DNA of 64,000 bases, taken from the NCBI RefSeq assembly GCF_020707265.1, contig NZ_JAJFEQ010000004.1, positions 124,001 to 188,000 of the forward strand. Reading direction: 5' to 3'. The notes under the pieces were generated by a model. That model did no database searches and was not told the origin of the DNA. It worked only from the letters and a program-made list of their open reading frames with translations. A program made the position numbers and the translations under genes. The stretch's first letter is position 1. Every line of letters starts with the position of its first letter. Shown piece after piece: positions 57,596 through 64,000 of this stretch. Source of the DNA: Massilia sp. IC2-477. GTDB taxonomy: Bacteria; Pseudomonadota; Gammaproteobacteria; Burkholderiales; Burkholderiaceae_D.

Positions 57596-58633
57596 TTACT
57601 TCAAGGAGACTTGCGCGAATTTCTTGCCCGGCGCCTGCTCGAGGCTGACGGCGGCGCCACGCAGGGTCGCCGTCACGGCGCCCGGATTACCGACGGTCAG
57701 CACGCCCGGTGCGGTGACGTCGAAGGTTTCGGTCGAGCCGGCCTTGACCTCGCGCCACAACAGGCGCTTGCCGCCGACGACCACGCCGATCCAGGCGTCT
57801 TCACGCACGTTCAGCAACAGCGCGTTCCCACCTGCCGGCGCTGCTGGAGCAACAGCCGGCGCAGCCGTGACCGGTGCGGCCAGGGTAGCGGCCGGTGCCG
57901 CCGGGGTCGTCGCCGCAGGCGTGGTGGCCGGCGTTGCCGGCGCGACGCCAGGCGTCACCGCTGGCGCGACGCCCGGCGCAGTGGTCGGCGCGGCGGCGGG
58001 CGCAGTCGTGCCCTCGCCTGCCGGCGCCGGCACCGAGATCAGCGGCACCGACGGGTTCTGCAGGGTGTCGTTGGCAGCGGGTGCGGCGCCGTTCGGCGCG
58101 CTTGGCGCGACCACCGGCGATTCGAGCACCTCGCCCTCGGTCGTGCCCTGCTGCTGGCCGCCCGGGATCAGGCCGAAATGCCACAGTGCGAAACCGGCGG
58201 CGACCACCGCCACGGCGCCCGCGATCAGGCCGACCGGCACCTTGTTGCGCTTGCCGCCGATCGGGAAGCGGCTCTGCGAGAACGAGGCCGGACGCTGTTC
58301 GCGGCGCGGGATCGATGCGGTCGCGCCGGCCTGGGCTTCCGGCGGCATGTTCATCTCGATCTTGGCCACCAGCGGGGCGGCATCGATCTTCAGGAGCTTG
58401 GCGTAGGCGCGCACGAAGCCGCGCGTCACGGCCGGGCTCGGCAACGAAGCGTAGTCGCCGGCTTCCAGCGCCACTACCTGGCGCGGCGCCAGCTTCAGCT
58501 GGTCGGCCACCTGCTCCACGCTCCAGCCCATCGCTTCGCGCTGGGACTGCAGGGTCTGGCCGGGAAGGCCGGCGTCGTTGCCCGGCGTCGCCGGCTGGTC
58601 TGCATGCTCGTTCATGGGTTCAGTCTCACTCAT
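57596..58633 (-). CDS. rodZ: RodZ-like cytoskeletal/helix-turn-helix membrane protein
   Basis: 345 residues. An N-terminal Xre-type helix-turn-helix (LQSQREAMGWSVEQVADQLK, VALEAGDYASLPSPAVTRGF) that binds MreB rather than DNA, one transmembrane helix (VPVGLIAGAVAVVAAGFALW), a long Ala/Pro/Thr linker, and a C-terminal beta domain (LLLNVREDAWIGVVVGGKRL) in the periplasm (DUF4115). It maintains rod shape. ATG 58633 overlaps the pilW stop by 8 bp; 58615 is an alternative start. The linker is strongly repetitive, for example TTPAATTPAAPAAT. Confidence 0.93.
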   Translation of the reverse strand: MSETEPMNEHADQPATPGNDAGLPGQTLQSQREAMGWSVEQVADQLKLAPRQVVALEAGDYASLPSPAVTRGFVRAYAKLLKIDAAPLVAKIEMNMPPEAQAGATASIPRREQRPASFSQSRFPIGGKRNKVPVGLIAGAVAVVAAGFALWHFGLIPGGQQQGTTEGEVLESPVVAPSAPNGAAPAANDTLQNPSVPLISVPAPAGEGTTAPAAAPTTAPGVAPAVTPGVAPATPATTPAATTPAAPAATLAAPVTAAPAVAPAAPAGGNALLLNVREDAWIGVVVGGKRLLWREVKAGSTETFDVTAPGVLTVGNPGAVTATLRGAAVSLEQAPGKKFAQVSLK

Positions 58634-59422
58634 CAAAGGCGCCGCGCTCGAAAGCCGCGTACTCCGGCGAACCGGGGAAACGCCGCCGCAGCTGGGCTGC
58701 CAGGCTGGCTTCGTTGCTCCGGTTGCCCGTCTTGCGCTGCACTCGCAAGGCCAGCCAGAGCGCGTCCGCCGGCAGCGTGTCGAGTTTCGAAGTCTCGATC
58801 AGGCGGTTAATGAAAAAACCGGCGCGCTGGTAGTCGCGCCGCTCGTAGTAGATCCGTGCCAGGCCGGCATTCGTGGCCTGCAGGTCGGGGTTGTAACGCA
58901 CGGCCTCGAGCAGGTAGCGCTCGCCGGCCTGCCAATTCTTGTTGCGGATCGCGCACACGCCGGCATTCACCAGCGCGCTCACGGGCGTCTGGTAAGTGGG
59001 GTTGCGCAACGCCGCGTCGAAATACGGCATCGCCTGCGCCGGCTTGTTCAGCGCGGTACACAGGAAGGAGCCATAGTTGTTCGACAAATCGGGACTGCCC
59101 GGCTTGAGGCGCAGGGCGGTCTGGTAGTTCTCGTCGGCCAGCTGCAGCTGGCCCATGGCGGTGTAGATCAGCGCGCGCAGGCCGTAGGCTTCGGCGTTGC
59201 CGGCGTCGATTGCGATCGTTTGCTTGACCTCGTCCAAAGCGGTTTCGTACTGGCCGTTCTGGTAGTAGCCGACTGCCAGCTGCAGGCGGATCGAGGCGCG
59301 CTTTTCCGCCGCCGTCACGTCGGACGCGGTCTTCAGTTCGCCGCTGCCGCTGCCATGGCTGGCGCAGCCGGCCACCAGGGCCAGCGCGAACAGGAAGGCT
59401 GCACGAGCGGCGGCGCTGCCCA

Positions 59423-59423
<1 letters not shown>
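58626..59423 (-). CDS. pilW: Type IV pilus biogenesis lipoprotein PilW/PilF
   Basis: 265 residues. Lipoprotein signal FLFALALVAGCASHG (lipid-modified Cys). At least four TPR units follow: VGYYQNGQYETALDEVKQTI, AIYTAMGQLQLADENYQTAL-like, NNYGSFLCTALNKPAQAMPY and VNAGVCAIRNKNWQAGERYL. PilW/PilF is the pilotin for PilQ secretin assembly. The ATG overlaps the rlmN stop by one base (TGATG). Standard order rlmN-pilW-rodZ-ispG. Confidence 0.95.
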
Positions 59424-60592
<1,169 letters not shown>

Positions 60593-60613
60593 AACAAATT
60601 CCTTTATTTCCTG

Positions 60614-60653
60614 AAACCACTCGCGCCGGCCTTGGGCCGCGGGCGAGTGGTTT
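60614..60653 (-). terminator. Hairpin between ndk and rlmN
   Basis: AAACCACTCGC (60614-60624) and GCGAGTGGTTT (60643-60653) form an 11-bp stem with a GC-rich loop; only modest T-richness after it. It probably trims or partly ends ndk transcripts. Confidence 0.6.
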
Positions 60654-60719
60654 ACTCTTTAAATTAGTCCGGGGGAGAAATCAACCGGGGCGCGCCCGGA
60701 CTTGCGCTCCCCCTACTAA

Positions 60720-61145
60720 TTAACGCGAGTAGACGTTCAGTGCCGGGAAGAAGTAGGCGATTTCCACAGCAGCAGTTTCAGCAGCGTCCGAACCGTGGAC
60801 GGCGTTGGCGTCGATCGAATCGGCGAAGTCGGCGCGGATGGTGCCGGCTTCAGCTTTCTTCGGATCGGTGGCGCCCATCAGGTCGCGGTTCTTCAGGATC
60901 GCGCCTTCGCCTTCGAGCACCTGGATCATGACCGGACCCGAGATCATGAAGTTGACCAGATCCTTGAAGAACGGACGTGCAGCGTGCACGGCGTAGAAGC
61001 CTTCGGCTTCGGCTTGCGACAGCTGGGTCATGCGGGCAGCGACGACCTTCAGGCCTGCACCTTCGAAGCGGCTATAGATTTGGCCGATCACGTTTTTTGC
61101 AACTGCGTCCGGTTTGATGATCGACAGGGTGCGTTCGATTGCCAT
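60720..61145 (-). CDS. ndk: Nucleoside diphosphate kinase
   Basis: 141 residues from ATG 61145, preceded by GGAG; four codons upstream in frame are leader, not coding. The active-site His lies in [20 protein letters not shown], and [20 protein letters not shown] is the classic N-terminus. Balances NTP pools by a phospho-His ping-pong. The divergent 242-bp gap to the BI-1-like gene (61146-61387) should hold both promoters; I cannot assign them with confidence. Confidence 0.99.
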   Translation of the reverse strand: MAIERTLSIIKPDAVAKNVIGQIYSRFEGAGLKVVAARMTQLSQAEAEGFYAVHAARPFFKDLVNFMISGPVMIQVLEGEGAILKNRDLMGATDPKKAEAGTIRADFADSIDANAVHGSDAAETAAVEIAYFFPALNVYSR

Positions 61146-61387
61146 GTAAAACTCCAATAAAAAGAAAGGTTTAATTCAAGAACTTCGTGAGCTTCTTGCA
61201 ACTGATTTTTGAACTCAATCAACCTTTAATTTTACCATACATCCCTCATATAACCGATATTGCGGCACTGGCAAGCAAAGTGGTAGAGTTGCAGAGCAAA
61301 ATCGTCCCGATTTCAGCTTTGCTTAAGGCACCAATAAGTCTGTCATCGTAAGTTGTCAGTGACGCTCATCCACCAACCGGAGGCACC

Positions 61388-62083
61388 ATGTTCCCTAATT
61401 CGCAACCCCGCAGCACCATTGACCTGACCAAGGCCGGACGGGGCCAGGTCGCACGCAACAACGTCCTGCGCAACACCTACTGGCTGCTGGCGCTGTCGAT
61501 GATTCCGACCGTGCTGGGCGCCTTCATCGGCGTCAGCCTGCAGCTGCCGATGCTCAGCGGCTTCATGGGCTTCATCATCTTCATGGCCATCGCGTTCGGC
61601 TTCATGTACGCGATCGAGAAGACCAAGCACTCGGCACTCGGCATTGCCTTCCTGCTCGGCTTCACCTTCTTCATGGGCCTGATGCTGACCCCGCTGCTGC
61701 GCCACACCCTCGGCTACAGCAACGGCGGCACCCTGATCATGACCGCCTTCGGCGGCACCGCCTGCGTGTTCGCCGTGATGGCCAGCATCGCCACCACGAC
61801 CAAGCGCGATTTCTCGGGCATGGGCAGCTGGCTGTTCGCCGGCGTCATCGTGCTCCTGCTGGCAGTCGTGGCCAACATCTTCCTGCAGATGTCCGCCCTG
61901 ACCATCGTGATCTCGATGCTGGCCATCGGTATCTTCTCGGCCTTCATCCTGTACGACGTGCAGCGCATCGTCAACGGCGGCGAGACCAACTACATCAGCG
62001 CCACCCTGGCGATCTACCTGGACGTGTACAACGTCTTCACCAGCCTGCTGCGCCTGCTGGGCATCGTGGGCGGCGACGACTAA
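61388..62083 (+). CDS. Bax inhibitor-1 (YccA/YbhL) family membrane protein
   Basis: 231 residues with seven predicted helices, the first TYWLLALSMIPTVLGAFIGV, later GIAFLLGFTFFMGLMLTPLL and TAFGGTACVFAVMASIATTT. The conserved BI-1 end YDVQRIVNGGETNYI, then SATLAIYLDVYNVFTSLLRL, is complete. YccA-type members interact with FtsH; BI-1 homologues act as pH-gated calcium leak channels. A good intrinsic terminator follows. Confidence 0.95.
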   Translation: MFPNSQPRSTIDLTKAGRGQVARNNVLRNTYWLLALSMIPTVLGAFIGVSLQLPMLSGFMGFIIFMAIAFGFMYAIEKTKHSALGIAFLLGFTFFMGLMLTPLLRHTLGYSNGGTLIMTAFGGTACVFAVMASIATTTKRDFSGMGSWLFAGVIVLLLAVVANIFLQMSALTIVISMLAIGIFSAFILYDVQRIVNGGETNYISATLAIYLDVYNVFTSLLRLLGIVGGDD

Positions 62084-62105
62084 ATCGTCCTTGCTTCAAT
62101 GACAA

Positions 62106-62130
62106 AGCCGACCTGCGGGTCGGCTTTTTT
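62106..62130 (+). terminator. Intrinsic terminator of the BI-1-like gene
   Basis: AGCCGACC-TGCG-GGTCGGCT followed by TTTTT; 22 bp past the stop. Confidence 0.93.
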
Positions 62131-62157
62131 ATTTGCTGCGGTCGGTCGCTCCGGGCT

Positions 62158-62266
62158 GTAGGGTGGGCGGGTTCCCCGCCCACGCGGACAAATCACGGCA
62201 ATTCAGCCAATACAATCATTCACCCGGCAACTATCACCGCGTGGGCGGGAGACCCGCCCACCCTAC
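62158..62266. repeat. Paired-hairpin repeat, family A copy 4
   Basis: 109 bp: left arm GTAGGGTGGGCGGG...CCCGCCCACGCGG, right arm ACCGCGTGGGCGGG...CCCGCCCACCCTAC. It stands between the BI-1 terminator and the rlmD 3' end, 13 bp from the rlmD stop. The spacer (CAACTATCACCGCG) shares sequence with copy 5. Confidence 0.92.
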
Positions 62267-62279
62267 GGTTACTTGTAAA

Positions 62280-63665
62280 TTACGCCTCGGCCGGCACTTC
62301 GTATGCAGCAGCCGAAGCAGGCTTCTCGCCCAGCTCGAACACCGCAATCGACTCCACATGCGAGGTATGCGGGAACATGTTGCACACCCCCGCTTTTTTC
62401 AGCACATAGCCCGCCTTGTGCACCAGGATGCCGGCGTCGCGCGCCAGGGTCGACGGGCTGCAGGACACGTACACGATCCGCTGCGGCATCAGTTCCTCGT
62501 GCGTCTCGCGCAGGTCGGCCAGCGCCAGCGACAGGGCCATGGCGCCGTCGCGTGGCGGGTCGACCAGCATGCGATCAAAACGGCCCAGTGCGACCAGGTC
62601 TTCCTTCGTCACTTCGAACAGGTTGCGGGTCGAGAACGAGGTCTTGCTTGCCAGGCGATTGGCCTGGGCATTTTCCAGCGCGCGGGTGGTCAGCGCGGTG
62701 CTGCCTTCGATACCCACCACTTCGCGTGCCTGGGTCGCCAGCGGCAGCGTGAAGTTGCCCAGGCCGCAGAACAGGTCGGCCACGCGCTCGCCCGGTTGCA
62801 CCTCGAGCAGGCGCAGCGCCTTGGCGACCAGCACGCGGTTGATCTGGTGGTTCACCTGGGTGAAGTCGGTCGGCTTGAAGGGCATCTTGATGCCGAATTC
62901 AGGCAACGTGTAGTACAGCTCCTTGCCCAGCGGGTAGTACGGGAAGGCGGTGTCCGGGCCCTTCGGTTGCAGCCACCACTGGATGTCCCACTTGTCGGCA
63001 AAGGCTTTCGCCAGCGTTTCGTCGGCCGGGGTCAAGGGAGCCATGATGCGCAGCACCAGCACGGTGACTTCTTCGCCGATGGCGACTTCGATCTGGGGCA
63101 TCTGGTTGTAGATCGACAGCTGGCCGACGAATTCGCGCAGCGGCACGATCAGGCGGGCGACGTGGTCCGGCAGGATCTCGCAGTAGGTGATGTCCGCCAC
63201 ATACGAGGACGCGCGCTCGTGGAAGCCCACCAGCACCCCGCCCTTCTTGGCCACGTGGCGCACCGACAGGCGCGCGCGGTAGCGATAGTCCCAGGTCGGG
63301 CCGTACATCGGGCGCATGATGTTCTCGGACTTCACTTTACCGAGGTGCCACAGGTCGTCTTCCAGCACGCGCTGCTTCATCGCGACCTGGGCCGAAGGCT
63401 CCAGGTGCTGCATCGAGCAGCCGCCGCAGTAGCCGAAGTGCTGGCACTTCGGCTCCACGCGCATCGACGAGGCGCGCTGCAGCGTGACCATGCGGCCCGA
63501 CTCCCAGTTCTTCTTCTTGCGCAGGGTTTCAAAGCTGACGCGCTCGCCCGGCAGCGCGCCTTCGACGAAGATCACCTTGCCCGGGCTGCCGTCTTCGTTC
63601 TCGAGATGGCCGACGCCGCGCGCATCTTTATCCAGGGATTTGATGTCGATGAAAGTTTCTTGCAT
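62280..63665 (-). CDS. rlmD: 23S rRNA (uracil-1939-C5)-methyltransferase
   Basis: 461 residues from ATG 63665; a TTG four codons earlier is possible. Contains a TRAM-like N-domain (IKSLDKDARGVGHLE), the iron-sulfur cysteine cluster CQHFGYCGGCSMQHL plus a later Cys, SAM-binding DLFCGLGNFTLPLA, DPPRDGAM, and the catalytic Cys in IVYVSCSPSTLARD. Methylates U1939. It is encoded next to an rpoS-like gene on the same strand, the usual betaproteobacterial pair. Confidence 0.97.
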   Translation of the reverse strand: MQETFIDIKSLDKDARGVGHLENEDGSPGKVIFVEGALPGERVSFETLRKKKNWESGRMVTLQRASSMRVEPKCQHFGYCGGCSMQHLEPSAQVAMKQRVLEDDLWHLGKVKSENIMRPMYGPTWDYRYRARLSVRHVAKKGGVLVGFHERASSYVADITYCEILPDHVARLIVPLREFVGQLSIYNQMPQIEVAIGEEVTVLVLRIMAPLTPADETLAKAFADKWDIQWWLQPKGPDTAFPYYPLGKELYYTLPEFGIKMPFKPTDFTQVNHQINRVLVAKALRLLEVQPGERVADLFCGLGNFTLPLATQAREVVGIEGSTALTTRALENAQANRLASKTSFSTRNLFEVTKEDLVALGRFDRMLVDPPRDGAMALSLALADLRETHEELMPQRIVYVSCSPSTLARDAGILVHKAGYVLKKAGVCNMFPHTSHVESIAVFELGEKPASAAAYEVPAEA

Positions 63666-63791
63666 GGTGGTAGACAAAAGGGAGTGGGCACAGGATCGAC
63701 TGTGCGAGGAGTTCGCAAATAAAAAATGGGCGCATGCGGCCCGGCGCGCATGATAGCAAGGAAATGGGGTGGGCGCTACGGGAGGGTTTCA

Positions 63792-63897
63792 TAGGGTGGG
63801 CGGATTTCCGCCCACGCGGTCGAATCACGGTGATGCGCCCGCTCGGCTATTCCGATTTCAACTATCACCGCGCGGTCGGCGAAGCCGACCACCCTAC
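63792..63897. repeat. Paired-hairpin repeat, family A copy 5 (divergent right arm)
   Basis: Left arm TAGGGTGGGCGGATTTCCGC-type; the right arm is altered to CGGTCGGCGAAGCCGACC before the shared ACCCTAC end. It lies between rlmD and the rpoS-like gene; its last bases include the stop codon of the latter. Confidence 0.85.
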
Positions 63898-64000
63898 AAA
63901 AGCGAATCGCGCACCACCCCACGGGCCGCCATCGCCCTCTTCAGCTTCACCAGCGCCTCCTGCTGGATCTGCCGCACCCGCTCCCGCGTCACGCCCATCT
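63894..64000 (-). CDS. rpoS: RNA polymerase sigma factor RpoS-like, 3' end only
   Basis: The visible C-terminal residues include MGVTRERVRQIQQEALVKLK and then RAMAARGVVRDSLL: the recognition helix of sigma-70 region 4.2 (TRERVRQIQ...AL.KLK). The start is outside the window. The RpoS identity is inferred from the flanking rlmD gene and from the short tail after the helix. The stop TAG (63894-63896 on the plus strand as CTA) is within the terminal bases of the repeat at 63792-63897. Confidence 0.78.
   Translation of the reverse strand, partial: MGVTRERVRQIQQEALVKLKRAMAARGVVRDSLL

Noticed and set aside
56270..58810. Plus-strand open frame of about 845 codons across ispG and rodZ
   Set aside because: It starts inside a family A repeat and runs antisense to conserved genes.

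Overview
This is a high-G+C window from a betaproteobacterium of the order Burkholderiales, most likely an Oxalobacteraceae member (Massilia/Duganella/Telluria-like). The taxonomic call is an inference from gene order. The blocks hfq-hflX-hflK-hflC-hisZ-purA, der-bamB-yfgM-hisS-ispG-rodZ-pilW-rlmN-ndk and rlmD next to an rpoS-like 3' end are characteristic of the group, and signalling genes are very dense.

Layout. 1-9.0 kb: the 3' part of a hybrid histidine kinase, a cytochrome P450 broken by one amber codon with a divergent AraC-type regulator, an exported YciI-like protein, and a 1538-residue CheB-CheR-multi-PAS protein with no kinase or GGDEF output. 9.3-15.2 kb: a radical SAM (SplB/PA0069-like) gene behind a near-consensus LexA box, then a translationally coupled EmrAB/TolC-type efflux operon (MFS, HlyD, outer-membrane factor) ending in a DTW-domain tRNA-modification gene. 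15.5-18.1 kb: two exported serine hydrolases. 18.1-24.5 kb: an orphan type VI secretion cargo module, vgrG (frameshifted) - DUF4123 adaptor - DUF3304 (probable immunity protein) - Tle1-type phospholipase (last 31 codons cut off by an in-frame TAA). 24.5-30.9 kb: a light/redox signalling cluster of a bacteriophytochrome kinase, an Rcp1-like response regulator and two hybrid kinases. 31-37.9 kb: an HNH protein, two YeeE/YedE half-transporters, an amidase, purT, an alpha/beta hydrolase and an aromatic/aspartate aminotransferase, punctuated by three identical tRNA-Asn(GTT) genes that each have their own promoter and terminator. 38-44.3 kb: uvrB, an orphan RES-domain toxin-like gene, another hybrid kinase, a MarC protein and an Lrp/AsnC regulator. 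44.4-64 kb: the conserved housekeeping blocks.

The most unusual non-coding feature is a family of five 84-112 bp paired-hairpin repeats (at 1256, 47657, 56212, 62158 and 63792). All five lie directly at the 3' end of a minus-strand gene. In two cases the repeat's terminal GTAGGG supplies the stop codon (the P450 and the rpoS-like gene). A second, unrelated REP-type pair lies downstream of uvrB. No transposase, integrase, rRNA or CRISPR array was seen. No gene-free stretch exceeds about 300 bp; the longest (9004-9264, 15223-15469, 40078-40318, 44161-44433, 47473-47755 and 61146-61387) hold promoters, repeats or terminators as listed, or nothing I can recognise.
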